Shown here: positions 20,974-28,959 of the stretch, one piece after another | Position numbering within the stretch: position 1 is the first letter of the stretch | Layout of the letters: every line of letters begins with the position of its first letter | NCBI RefSeq assembly: GCF_030268045.1 | Contig: NZ_BSDC01000001.1 | Span: 186,001 to 250,000, forward strand | DNA from: Geothrix edaphica | GTDB lineage: Bacteria > Acidobacteriota > Holophagae > Holophagales > Holophagaceae | Reading direction: 5' to 3' | Length of the DNA: 64,000 nt | Program-made: the position numbers and the translations under genes | Notes under the pieces: model-generated | What the model was told of the DNA's origin: nothing | The model's input: only the letters and a program-made list of their open reading frames with translations | The model's database searches: none

Positions 20974-22040
20974 AGTTCCTCCACCTCGCCCATCCGCCAC
21001 ACCATGAACCGCCCCTCGTGGGCCCAGGGCAGGGCGATGCCGTTGGCTTCCACCTCGTGGGTGTGGAAGTGGCCGGTGAGGAAGGTGGTGCCTGCCTGGG
21101 CCTCGGCGGCGGCGCGGAAGGCCTTGCGGGGGAAGGTCAGCTTGTAGGCGGCATTGGTGGTCCGGAGCTTCCGTTCCATCCAGGCGGACACGCGGCGCGC
21201 CATGCCGCCGGGCATGAGCCGGAAGAGCAGCCACACCGCGCCCGAGCGCGAGACCAGGTTCCACAGGCGGTACTGGCGGTCGGCGGTGTTGATGAGGTCG
21301 CCGTGCTCCCAGGTCAGCGCCTCGCCTTCGAGCGACCCGCCGATGCCTTCGCCCATCAGGTCGAAGCGCCCGGCATGGCGATCCAGGAAATATTCCCGAT
21401 TGCCCAGCCACAGGCCCACCCAGCGGCCCGCGGCGCGGCGCCCATCCACCCAGGCGAGGAAGGCGCGCTGCGGGTCCGTCTCCATCCCGGGGAACCCCAC
21501 CCAGACATCGAACACATCGCCGAGGAAGAGCCAGTCGGCATCCGGATGGGCGGTGGTGGCGGCCTCCAGCCCCGTGAGCGTGGCACCCCAGTGGGGATCC
21601 GCCACAAGGATGAGCTCCCGGGAAAGGTCCGGCCGGCGCATCCGGCCGCGCCACCAGGAGAGGGCAGCCAGGCGCCGCGTCACGAGCAGGTGGAGGGAGC
21701 TGGCCGTGAGGGCCAGGGCGCCGCCCAGGGTGTCGGCCACCCAGTCGCCGAACGCGCAGTCCCGCCCCGGGACGAACCGCTGATGCAGCTCATCGGACAC
21801 GCCGTAGAGCGCCACCGCGGCCAGGATAAGAAGATGGCGGCGGTAGAGGGGCAGGCCCGGCTGCGTATGGCGCAGGGCTAGGTCCATGGCCAGGGCCAGC
21901 ACGGCATACACCGCCGCATGGGCGAACTTGTCCAGGGGCGGCGGGAGCTCGATCCCGCCCGGATAGTGCGATTGCGCACTCAGCCAGAAGATCGTCCCGG
22001 CCACGGCCAGGGGAAGGAGCCAGAATCCACGAAAGCGCAT
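20970..22040 (-). CDS. VanZ-like membrane domain fused to LpxH-like phosphoesterase
   Basis: This protein of about 356 residues joins two domains. Residues 1-125 have four hydrophobic helices with the VanZ-family pattern (LDKFAHAAVYAVLALAM, GVSDELHQRFVPGRDCAFGD). Residues 140-356 are a calcineurin-like phosphoesterase: ADPHWG, GDVFDVWVG, GNREYF, EHGD and GHFHTHE. Together with the NTADRQYR segment these resemble LpxH, the UDP-diacylglucosamine pyrophosphohydrolase of lipid A synthesis. The first motif has Pro in place of the usual Leu and the third has Arg for His, as LpxH also does. The start is uncertain: ATG at 22040 or GTG at 22055. It neighbours an apparent insertion. Confidence 0.82.
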   Translation of the reverse strand: MRFRGFWLLPLAVAGTIFWLSAQSHYPGGIELPPPLDKFAHAAVYAVLALAMDLALRHTQPGLPLYRRHLLILAAVALYGVSDELHQRFVPGRDCAFGDWVADTLGGALALTASSLHLLVTRRLAALSWWRGRMRRPDLSRELILVADPHWGATLTGLEAATTAHPDADWLFLGDVFDVWVGFPGMETDPQRAFLAWVDGRRAAGRWVGLWLGNREYFLDRHAGRFDLMGEGIGGSLEGEALTWEHGDLINTADRQYRLWNLVSRSGAVWLLFRLMPGGMARRVSAWMERKLRTTNAAYKLTFPRKAFRAAAEAQAGTTFLTGHFHTHEVEANGIALPWAHEGRFMVWRMGEVEEL

Positions 22041-22112
22041 GATCCATCGAACCACAGGCGGGGGAGAGATGCGAATGCTCGTGATGGCGAAGTGAGGACT
22101 CCCGATCCCGAC

Positions 22113-25025
22113 CTAGAGTAGGGCGATAGGCTCCGGATTTTGAGGGTCGTCGTCTTCAGCGAACGGCTGGGCCTCTCCGACAGGAGATCCAATGCCATGG
22201 TCCGTGAGCCCCGGCTCTCGGGCCATCAACTTGCGCAGAGGGTTGAGATTTGGCATTCCCAGCGCCTTGGAAATGGCTTCGTCAATCTCAGCCCGGACCG
22301 GGTCCTCCTCCAGTTTGGATAGGGCCATCAGTTTCTGGGCGCCGAGTCGGTCGTACGCGCCTGCGAGCGCCATCGCTTGTGCGTCTGAAAGAACGCGAAC
22401 GTCCAGAACTGGCATACCTTCCCAGGCGGGCTGTTTCATCTTCATCCAAGCACCCTGCGTGACTACCCTCCTGCCGTAGAAGAGCAGCAGGGCAAGCGAA
22501 CCATTCAGCCATAACAACATCGCTTTTCTTCGATTGGGGTCAAAGTTCGACCGAAGGGGCCACCAAGTGTTTGCCAGAACCGATTCATCCAATCCAATAG
22601 CCAACACGCGCTGACTGTTGGTCCTAAGACGTTCTACGAGCAGGATGTCGCCAGATCGTTCCCAAAGATGGGCCCCGTAGTTTGGCCCTCGTGGGGAGTC
22701 CTGCTTCACCACGAGGAAAGTATTGGGTTCCTGACGAATGGTCGTAATGGCTTGGGAATCGTGATTCCAGACGCCGCGATAGGGAGAAAACTCCTCTGTC
22801 GAGGGGTAGAACCCATCGTGGATCCGGCGCTGATCCGGTCCGAGATCACCGAGGGCCGCGAGAGGGCACAGAGTGACCGAAATAGGGGTTGCCTGACCAG
22901 GCACCTGCACCAGCCCATTCCCCAGGTGCCAGAACGTCCTTGCAAGTTCGGTCTGGCTAAAGAGGCCTCCCGTCCAGTTTTCGCTGCCCCGCGGTGCGGG
23001 CATGGACATCAGTTCACCCAACTTACCCTGGGGAGTCCGGATGGCCTGAGTGCCGGTTCCCTCCACATTGGCAGGCGGTGTGGCAAGAACGTGGTGGGCG
23101 AGGTCCAGGGCTTCGTAGATGGAGGTGGGATTGCGCCAGAGGTTGAGGTACTGGGTCCGTCCGGGAGTCTCGTAGAGACCATCCTTCTTGCGGGTGATGA
23201 ACATGACTTCGGAGAGGTCCGTGTTCTCCGAGAAATTCGGTCGGCCTGCATCATGGCTGGTGATGACCATCTCCAGGTGGTGGCAGGTGGCGAGAAGTTC
23301 TCGGGTCGCGGCCCAGGCCTCGCCCGAGATCAGGGCGGCAGGGAGCACGAAGGCCATCCGGCCTTTCGGCTTCAAGCGCTTTTCCGCCACGGCTACGAAG
23401 ACGGATCCGAGGCCTGCGGTGATGTTTGCGCTGAGCCTTTTGGACCGCTTCTTCAGTTCCTTCTGGAGGACCTCACGTTCCGCCTGGGGAAGCGACCCGA
23501 ACAGAAGGTTGCCCCCCACGCTGCGGACGAAAGGTGGATTCATCACGCACAGATCCAGGTCTGGAAGGGTGGCTGAGGACGTAGAGACATGAGCGGCGCT
23601 GACCTGCTTGGCATCCATCCGGGCCCCATCAAGGGTCACTTCAGTGGGGATGGTGTTCCGGCCGATGAAATCCAGGCTGCCCAGCCGAATGCCTGACTGG
23701 CCGTCACCTACCCCCATGGGCATGACAAAGAGGTTCATCCGTGTGAAGGCCACCTCGGGAGCGAGGAGGGCCAATGTGGATGCCGTCAGGTGGAGGGCGG
23801 AGGGCAGGACATCATACCCATGGAGGATCCGTTCCATCAGTGCACGATGGAATCCCTGGAGATCCGGTGGATGGATGGGGAGGCCCTGCTCCGCCCTGGC
23901 TCGGATGTGCTTATCAGCCAAGGCCTGGGCTGCGGCCATGAGGAGGGTGCCCGTTCCACAGGTCAAGTCGGCGATGCGCAGATCCTCCAGCACCCGGAGA
24001 TCTGCGTAGTCCCGATCATCCCCTGGGATGTCGGTAGCGAGCTTGAGGAGGAGGGTGGCCGCGGACACAGAGGTGTAGTAGGTCCCCAGAAACTTGGCCT
24101 GGTGCAACAGCCAGTGGTAGATCCGGCCCATGAGGTCGTGCCTCAGGGCGGTCTGCTTTTCGCAGATGCTGGCAGCCTCTTTCAGCAGGGCCTTGAATGC
24201 GACCGACGCATTCCGGGAGTTGGGGACCTCGCGGAGGATTCGTTCGCCAAGCTGGAAAATGGGGACGTAGTTGATGTTTTCCCAGATCCATTGCCAATGG
24301 TCGGCCACATCCTGGATGGGTGTCTTGCTCCGCTGGACCTGCCCGAGCGTCTTGATGCCGGTTCTCGATCCCGCCAGCTGCTCCTCGAAGATCAGGGCAT
24401 TGGAAAGAGCCAAAGCCGCCACCTTGGCGGCTGTCACTCGGCGCCGTTCCCTGTCCTCGGGTTTCTCGTCTTCAGGGGGATGGATGCCGAGGAGGTCGGA
24501 AAGCCGATCACAGACATCGGGTTGCCCGCTCCAGAGCGCAGCAACGCCATCCAGCCGCGCACCGAGAGAGGTGGCCGTCTGTTCCACCAAGTCGTCCTGG
24601 GACAAGGTCTCCTGGGCGCGCCGAAGCGCGGCCATCAACTCTTCCGGGCTCCCCTTGGCCCAGGTCGGCGAGGTGGTTTCCGTGACGATGCAGAATTCGA
24701 GGGAGGCGTCCTGGAGGCGTTTTGCCAGCTGCTGAGTCGGGGCCGTCCGGAGATCGGCCGGGTAGACCGCCGCAGCGGCGATGTGGGCGATGCCATGGCG
24801 CACACGCCCCTTGGCGTCCTGGAACACCAGATCCTTGGCGCCGGGGGTATCCGCGAACTTCCCCTCGATGGCGATGCGCAATCCCCGGAGCGTGAACAGG
24901 ACGTCCGGACGATCTTTCCCCTTGGCCAGGATGACCTCGGCCTCGGCCTGTACGCCGAGTTGGGAGATGGCCTGAGCCAGATAGGTGTTCACCGTTTCTT
25001 CGCGGTGGCGCATGGGGGTGGTCAT
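22113..25025 (-). CDS. Single-chain restriction/N6-adenine methylase-like protein
   Basis: The 970-residue protein combines a nuclease-like start and a DNA methylase. Asp41, Glu54 and Lys56 (RPDV ... IAIEGKF) match the PD-(D/E)xK nuclease pattern. Methylase motif I is DLTCGTGTLL (about 354-363) and motif IV is NPPF (about 496-499), of the gamma type used by type I and IIG enzymes. The last 250 residues could be a target-recognition region. This organisation suggests a type IIG-like restriction-modification enzyme or a phage-defence methylase. Codon and base composition are visibly less GC-rich than the neighbours, a sign of transfer. No specificity subunit is nearby. The XRE gene is divergent with a palindrome between. 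Confidence 0.83.
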   Translation of the reverse strand: MTTPMRHREETVNTYLAQAISQLGVQAEAEVILAKGKDRPDVLFTLRGLRIAIEGKFADTPGAKDLVFQDAKGRVRHGIAHIAAAAVYPADLRTAPTQQLAKRLQDASLEFCIVTETTSPTWAKGSPEELMAALRRAQETLSQDDLVEQTATSLGARLDGVAALWSGQPDVCDRLSDLLGIHPPEDEKPEDRERRRVTAAKVAALALSNALIFEEQLAGSRTGIKTLGQVQRSKTPIQDVADHWQWIWENINYVPIFQLGERILREVPNSRNASVAFKALLKEAASICEKQTALRHDLMGRIYHWLLHQAKFLGTYYTSVSAATLLLKLATDIPGDDRDYADLRVLEDLRIADLTCGTGTLLMAAAQALADKHIRARAEQGLPIHPPDLQGFHRALMERILHGYDVLPSALHLTASTLALLAPEVAFTRMNLFVMPMGVGDGQSGIRLGSLDFIGRNTIPTEVTLDGARMDAKQVSAAHVSTSSATLPDLDLCVMNPPFVRSVGGNLLFGSLPQAEREVLQKELKKRSKRLSANITAGLGSVFVAVAEKRLKPKGRMAFVLPAALISGEAWAATRELLATCHHLEMVITSHDAGRPNFSENTDLSEVMFITRKKDGLYETPGRTQYLNLWRNPTSIYEALDLAHHVLATPPANVEGTGTQAIRTPQGKLGELMSMPAPRGSENWTGGLFSQTELARTFWHLGNGLVQVPGQATPISVTLCPLAALGDLGPDQRRIHDGFYPSTEEFSPYRGVWNHDSQAITTIRQEPNTFLVVKQDSPRGPNYGAHLWERSGDILLVERLRTNSQRVLAIGLDESVLANTWWPLRSNFDPNRRKAMLLWLNGSLALLLFYGRRVVTQGAWMKMKQPAWEGMPVLDVRVLSDAQAMALAGAYDRLGAQKLMALSKLEEDPVRAEIDEAISKALGMPNLNPLRKLMAREPGLTDHGIGSPVGEAQPFAEDDDPQNPEPIALL

Positions 25026-25038
25026 GCCCTGGCTCCGG

Positions 25039-25068
25039 TTGAATTAAAATACGAATAAATCGTATATT
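25039..25068. promoter_or_regulatory. Palindrome inside a candidate promoter between methylase and XRE genes
   Basis: ATACGA (25049-25054) and TCGTAT (25060-25065) are inverted around 5 bp, in the only strongly AT-rich stretch of the area. On the plus strand TTGAAT (25039-25044) and TATATT (25063-25068) bracket it as -35 and -10 with an 18-bp spacer. The XRE protein downstream is the natural candidate to bind here and control both genes. Confidence 0.55.
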
Positions 25069-25134
25069 TGATTCACCCTACCACGCCCAATCCCAACGCT
25101 GGATGAGGAAGGGTTTTCACCCTAAAGTCGTGGC

Positions 25135-25692
25135 ATGGCGCCCCGCCAGCCTTCTCGCCCTGGAACCAAGGGCAGCAAGGCCGGTCGTTCGAAATCAAGA
25201 ATTAACCGTCAATTGGCCAAACGGGGGAAATATAAACCCCGATCAGGGCCTGCGGACCCCAAGACACCCGGAGAACGGATCCGGGCGGCACGCCGGGCCT
25301 TGGGGCTCACACAGCGGGAACTTGGCGAGAAGCTCCGGACGGATCAGACCACTGTCAGCGCCTGGGAGTTGAACAAGCCCGCCAAGCTGGCGGGCCCATC
25401 ACTGGTGGCGCTGGCCAAACTCCTTCAGACAAGTCCGGAAGCGATCCTCACTGGGAAAGGGTGGGCGCTTCCCTCAGCAGAACCCGGCGGTGAAGGCAGC
25501 GACAGGGTGGCAGAGTCTTACGCCGATGATCTGGTCCACCTGCCGCCGTCTCGGGCGAGTGAGGGGCAGGCCATCTGGATTCCGCGCGAAGCGCCTGGTG
25601 ATTTCGAGGAGATGAAGGCAACCCTCATCCTGGCGAAGCTCAAGAAAGCCCTTGCCGAAAAACGGCCAGTTTGGGTGATCGTCGGGCAGTAA
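25135..25692 (+). CDS. XRE-family regulator with basic N-terminal tail
   Basis: The 185-residue protein has a helix-turn-helix domain of the XRE/Cro type at about residues 45-100 (GERIRAARRALGLTQRELG, then TTVSAWE). An unusual Lys/Arg/Gly-rich tail of about 40 residues precedes it. The C-terminal 80 residues are acidic and of unknown function. It is divergent from the methylase-like gene, as controller proteins of restriction systems commonly are, and a palindrome lies between them. I infer that it regulates that gene. The start is the first ATG; a later start would remove the basic tail. Confidence 0.8.
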   Translation: MAPRQPSRPGTKGSKAGRSKSRINRQLAKRGKYKPRSGPADPKTPGERIRAARRALGLTQRELGEKLRTDQTTVSAWELNKPAKLAGPSLVALAKLLQTSPEAILTGKGWALPSAEPGGEGSDRVAESYADDLVHLPPSRASEGQAIWIPREAPGDFEEMKATLILAKLKKALAEKRPVWVIVGQ

Positions 25693-25825
25693 GAGCACGA
25701 TTGGAAATCGTGTAACCACTGGTCAGGGCTGCTTCTTCTGTCTAGTGACCCCTTGCCACGGACCTTGAAGACCCTATCTTCCGAGCGCAGGGCCCTGGCT
25801 TGGCCAAGCAGAAGCCGGAGGTGCC

Positions 25826-26575
25826 ATGACCAAGACCTTCGAATCGCTGATCCCGAGCATCGAGGCGCGGGAATCGGGCTGGATGCGGATCCGGGAGCGC
25901 CTCGCGCACCCCCACCAGGTGCCGTCCCATCCCTCCGTCACCATCTCCAGGCAGTACGGGTGCGAGGGCTACTCCCTGGCCCAGCGCCTGAAGGTGCTCC
26001 TGGAAGAGGCCTCGGGCCAGTCCTGGAACCTGTTCGACAAGGCCCTTGTGGACAAGGTCGCGTCCGACGAGCGCCTCTCCCGCCAGCTCCTGGGGCACCT
26101 GGGGGACGAGAGCCACGCCCAGGATGTCCTCCGGGCCCACTTCGGCCACCTCACCCACGATGACGCCTACGCCAAGCTGGTGGAGCACCTCGTCCAGATC
26201 GCCACGGCCGGTTGCGCGATCATCGTCGGCCGCGGCGGCGCCGTCGTCTGCCAGGACCTGAAGAACTGCTTCCACTTCCGCCTGGAGGGCAGCTTCGACT
26301 TCCGGGTCGCGACCCTCGCCCGCCGCCTCGAGGTGTCTCCGGCCGAGGCGGAGAAGCTGGTGCGCACCCAGTCGAAGCTCCGGGAGAAGTTCATCGGCGA
26401 GTGCCTGCACGCCGACATCACCGCCCCCCACTGGTACGACGCCGTGTTCAACAACGAGCGCCAGAAAGTGGAGACCATCGCCCAAGCCTGCCTGCGCATC
26501 GTGATCTCCGGCTGGCCCGACCAGGACTGCTTCAAGCACGATCCCCTGCGGGCGGTCGTGGCGGCCCGCAGCTGA
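25826..26575 (+). CDS. Cytidylate kinase-like protein (AAA_33/Cytidylate_kin2 type)
   Basis: The 249-residue protein matches the cytidylate-kinase-like family: a SRQYGCEGYSLAQRL start in place of a normal P-loop, WNLFDKALVDKV, and a GRGGAVV strand. These proteins resemble nucleoside monophosphate kinases but mostly lack a defined role. The true cmk is expected elsewhere. GGAGG precedes the ATG at good spacing. Nothing nearby ties it to nucleotide metabolism. The 230 bp after it have no convincing gene. Confidence 0.78.
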   Translation: MTKTFESLIPSIEARESGWMRIRERLAHPHQVPSHPSVTISRQYGCEGYSLAQRLKVLLEEASGQSWNLFDKALVDKVASDERLSRQLLGHLGDESHAQDVLRAHFGHLTHDDAYAKLVEHLVQIATAGCAIIVGRGGAVVCQDLKNCFHFRLEGSFDFRVATLARRLEVSPAEAEKLVRTQSKLREKFIGECLHADITAPHWYDAVFNNERQKVETIAQACLRIVISGWPDQDCFKHDPLRAVVAARS

Positions 26576-26777
26576 TCCGGGCCAGGGTTTGGGCCATGGT
26601 CTGGGCCTGGCACGTCGGGCAGTGGCCCGCGCAGGTCCAGGAGCAGACCGGGCGCGTCGCCTTCGGCGCCGGGGGCGGGGCGGGAACGGTCGCGGCCATG
26701 GCCATACGATAGCGCCGCCTGCCCGGGCTTGGCCCTACCTGCACGCCAGCCGTGATTTCGATTCCCCTCGGGACATG

Positions 26778-26802
26778 AAAAAGGCCCGGCTTGCGCCGGG
26801 CC
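26778..26802 (-). terminator. Intrinsic terminator of the tRNA-Gln/tRNA-Glu unit
   Basis: GGCCCGGC (26783-26790) pairs with GCCGGGCC (26795-26802), and on the minus strand five T follow. It begins 4 bp after the CCA of tRNA-Glu. Confidence 0.85.
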
Positions 26803-26806
26803 GTGT

Positions 26807-26881
26807 TGGTAGTCCCAAGGGGAATCGAACCCCTGTTCCCGCCGTGAGAGGGCGGTGTACTAACCGCTATACGATGGGACC
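26807..26881 (-). tRNA. tRNA-Glu (CTC)
   Basis: The 75-nt cloverleaf, including the encoded CCA, has acceptor GGTCCCA pairing with TGGGACT (one G-U pair). The anticodon loop CTCTCAC gives CTC, and the T arm is AGGGGTTCGATTCCCCT. It lies 17 bp after tRNA-Gln in the same unit. Confidence 0.96.
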
Positions 26882-26898
26882 ATCAAACAAGTTGTGAG

Positions 26899-26973
26899 TG
26901 GTTGGGGAGGAAGGATTTGAACCCTCACCTGACGGTACCAGAAACCGTTGTCCTACCATTAGACCACTCCCCA
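26899..26973 (-). tRNA. tRNA-Gln (CTG)
   Basis: The 75-nt cloverleaf has acceptor TGGGGAG pairing with CTCCCCA, discriminator A and an encoded CCA. The anticodon loop TTCTGGT gives CTG. It is the first gene of a two-tRNA transcript with tRNA-Glu. Confidence 0.95.
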
Positions 26974-26988
26974 ACGAGTGGAAGATTC

Positions 26989-27016
26989 AATGTACCAGAT
27001 GTTGGGCAAAAGACAA
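26989..27016 (-). promoter_or_regulatory. Candidate promoter of the tRNA-Gln/tRNA-Glu unit
   Basis: On the minus strand TTGTCT (27011-27016), 16 bp and TACATT (26989-26994) predict a start near 26982, about 9 nt before tRNA-Gln. Confidence 0.45.
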
Positions 27017-27077
27017 GAGGTGGTTCTGGCGGTGGGGATGTAGTCTTCCGGACAAATGAGGACCTCCTGGAGGATCC

Positions 27078-28007
27078 ATGACGCGCAAACGTCCTGCCTC
27101 GCCTCCCCCCCCGCAGGCACCCGTGACCGCGGACATGCCCACGATCGCGGGGCTCCTGGCGGGGGACGAGGAGCCCACCGCCCCGTCGGAGTGGGCCCTG
27201 GTGGCCTACGCGGGGGCCGCCCTGGGGCGGATCTTCCCCCTGCGCTCCGGGGCCTCGCTCATCGGCCGGGCGCCGGATGTGCAGGTGGCCCTGCTGGATG
27301 GGGAGGTGAGCCGCCACCACGCCCGGATCGCCCTGACCGGCGGTCAGGTGTGGCTGGAGGATCTCGGGTCCACCAACGGGACCCTGGTGAACGGCGAGCG
27401 GGCTGATGGCGTGGTGATGCTCCGGGCCGGGGACCGCCTGACCTTCGGCGGCCACGTGCTCAAGGTGGTGGCCATGGACCCTCTCGAACGCGCCTTCCAC
27501 GAGACCCTGCTCGACCTCAGCACCAAGGATCCGCTCACGGGCCTGGCCAACCGGACCCGCGCCCTGGGGGAGTTCCAGACCCGCTTCGGCCTCAGCGTGC
27601 GCTACCGCCGGCCCCTGTCGGTGCTGATGTGCGATCTGGACCACTTCAAGCAGATCAACGACGCGCACGGCCACGGCGCCGGGGATTTCGTGCTCCAGAT
27701 TTTCGGCGAGCGCCTCCGGGCCACCCTGCGCGAGGCGGATGTGGCCGGCCGCATCGGCGGCGAGGAGTTCCTGGTGATCCTCCCGGAGACGGACCTGAAT
27801 GGCGCCCAGCCCTTCGCCGAGCGGCTCCGGAAGGCCATCGCCGCCGCCCCCGTGCCCCTGCCCGGGTGCGATCTGGAGGTCACGTGCAGCCTCGGCATCG
27901 CCGAGCGTGTCCCCGGGGATCTGGATGCGGGCCACATGCTCGCCCGCGCCGATGCGGGCCTCTACCGGGCCAAGATGGAGGGGCGGAACCGCGTCTGCGT
28001 GGGCTGA
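27078..28007 (+). CDS. FHA-GGDEF diguanylate cyclase
   Basis: The 309-residue cytoplasmic protein has an FHA domain at about residues 45-135 (GRAPDVQV, SRHHARI, GSTNGT). This domain normally reads phosphothreonine. A GGDEF domain follows at about 150-305. The active-site loop is GGEEF, a functional variant, and the upstream RxxD inhibitory site (READ) is present, so it should make cyclic di-GMP and be product-inhibited. The FHA input suggests control by a Ser/Thr kinase, but none is encoded nearby. GGAGG sits before the ATG. It is the first gene after a tRNA unit on the opposite strand. Confidence 0.93.
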   Translation: MTRKRPASPPPPQAPVTADMPTIAGLLAGDEEPTAPSEWALVAYAGAALGRIFPLRSGASLIGRAPDVQVALLDGEVSRHHARIALTGGQVWLEDLGSTNGTLVNGERADGVVMLRAGDRLTFGGHVLKVVAMDPLERAFHETLLDLSTKDPLTGLANRTRALGEFQTRFGLSVRYRRPLSVLMCDLDHFKQINDAHGHGAGDFVLQIFGERLRATLREADVAGRIGGEEFLVILPETDLNGAQPFAERLRKAIAAAPVPLPGCDLEVTCSLGIAERVPGDLDAGHMLARADAGLYRAKMEGRNRVCVG

Positions 28008-28092
28008 GCGCGCCGGCCCGCCCCCCTTCCGGCGCCTGGTGTCGCCGCCGGCCCGCCCGGGCTACCATGGGCGCTTCCCGGTGGAGGCGCGG

Positions 28093-28569
28093 ATGGTCCT
28101 GTTCTTCCTCATCATGGCCTTCGCCATCGGGCTGGCCGTCCCCCTCCAGTCGGCGGTCAACAACGCGCTGAGGGCCTCGCTCCACAGTGGCTCCGGGCTG
28201 GCGGCCCTGGTGTCCTTCGCCGTGGGCACCCTGGCGCTGCTGGGGGCTTCCGCCCTCGCGGGCCAGCCTTTCGCGTCCCTGGCCGGCCTGCCGCGGGTGC
28301 CCTGGTGGCAGTGGCTCGGCGGGTTCCTGGGGGCCTTCTTCGTGTTCGGGACGACCCTCCTGGCCCCCCGCATCGGCCTGGCCGCCATGGTGTCCCTCAT
28401 CGTGGCGGGTCAGGTGTGCTCGTCCCTCGCCTTCGACCACTTCGGCTGGCTCGGCCTCCCGGTGCGCGGCCTGTCCTGGGTGCGCCTCGCCGGCACCGCG
28501 CTCATCCTGGCGGGCGCGGTCCTGGTGAACTTCGGCGACCGCTGGCTGGGGGCCTGGCAGAACCGTTGA
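28093..28569 (+). CDS. DMT-type membrane protein (DUF606/YdcZ-like)
   Basis: The 158-residue protein is predicted to have five hydrophobic helices, starting MVLFFLIMAFAIGLAVPLQ. The QSAVNNALR segment and a final NFGDR-type end match the DUF606 (YdcZ) family, a small branch of the drug/metabolite transporter superfamily. Substrate is unknown. The ATG is favoured over a GTG four codons earlier because GGAGG lies 5 bp upstream of it. It follows the FHA-GGDEF gene by 85 bp and may be cotranscribed. Confidence 0.85.
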   Translation: MVLFFLIMAFAIGLAVPLQSAVNNALRASLHSGSGLAALVSFAVGTLALLGASALAGQPFASLAGLPRVPWWQWLGGFLGAFFVFGTTLLAPRIGLAAMVSLIVAGQVCSSLAFDHFGWLGLPVRGLSWVRLAGTALILAGAVLVNFGDRWLGAWQNR

Positions 28570-28571
28570 AG

Positions 28572-28592
28572 CTTAGAGGTCAGACCTCTTAG
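28572..28592. terminator. Compact hairpin between convergent genes
   Basis: CTTAGAGGTC and GACCTCTTAG pair with one mismatch around a single A. The stop codon of the small Cys-rich gene lies in the stem. It may serve both genes. Confidence 0.5.
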
Positions 28593-28849
28593 TCCTTCCG
28601 CACGCGCTCGGCCACGCGGTCGAGCATGTCCCAAATCTGGTGGCAGTCCTCGCAGGAGGAGCGGGGATCGCCGCAGGGGAAGCCCTCGATGCCGATGCCC
28701 TGGCAGCGGGGGGTGCGGAAGAAGAACAGCAGCTCGCCCAGGGAGGTCTGCATGCGGTCGCGGAGGGCCGCGTCCGGAAGGGAGCGCAGATCCTGGATGA
28801 GCTTCCACTCGGCGGGGCTGAGCTCGGGGCGGTCGATGGTCTGGGACAT
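28589..28849 (-). CDS. Small Cys-rich protein of unknown function
   Basis: The 86-residue protein has no signal peptide. Its C-terminal half holds a cysteine cluster: RCQGI, FPCGD, SSCEDC, four Cys within about 21 residues. This suggests bound zinc or an Fe-S cluster. The N-terminal part (SPAEWKLIQDLRSLPDAALR) is helical. The ATG before SQTIDRPE has GGAG upstream, and the longer in-frame start has no good ribosome site. I do not recognise the family. It is divergent from the DUF4097 gene. Confidence 0.7.
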   Translation of the reverse strand: MSQTIDRPELSPAEWKLIQDLRSLPDAALRDRMQTSLGELLFFFRTPRCQGIGIEGFPCGDPRSSCEDCHQIWDMLDRVAERVRKD

Positions 28850-28896
28850 GGGGGACTCCGCGCGCCCCCAAGTATACGGAGAACCCCAGAGGGTCC

Positions 28897-28921
28897 CTAA
28901 ACTCCCTCCGAAGGCCTTCGT
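28897..28921 (+). promoter_or_regulatory. ECF-sigma-like promoter (CTAAAC-N15-TCGT)
   Basis: CTAAAC (28897-28902) and TCGT (28918-28921) are 15 bp apart, as upstream of the other DUF4097 gene. The predicted start near 28928 leaves a 32-nt leader before the ATG at 28960. Confidence 0.6.
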
Positions 28922-28959
28922 ATCACTGGTCACGATCTCTGACATCGCAGGAGGCTTCC

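Noticed and set aside
20970-22040. A frameshift artefact joining a VanZ gene to an LpxH gene.
   Set aside because: The frame is continuous with steady GC3 and no internal stop, and the join falls in a loop region. So a real fusion is more likely, though this should be verified by read data.
26532-26744. A minus-strand ORF with a Cys-rich pattern (VCSWTCAGHCPTC) after the cytidylate-kinase-like gene.
   Set aside because: No ribosome site, overlap with the end of a real gene, a Pro/Arg-rich remainder typical of antisense GC-rich DNA, and no recognised family.
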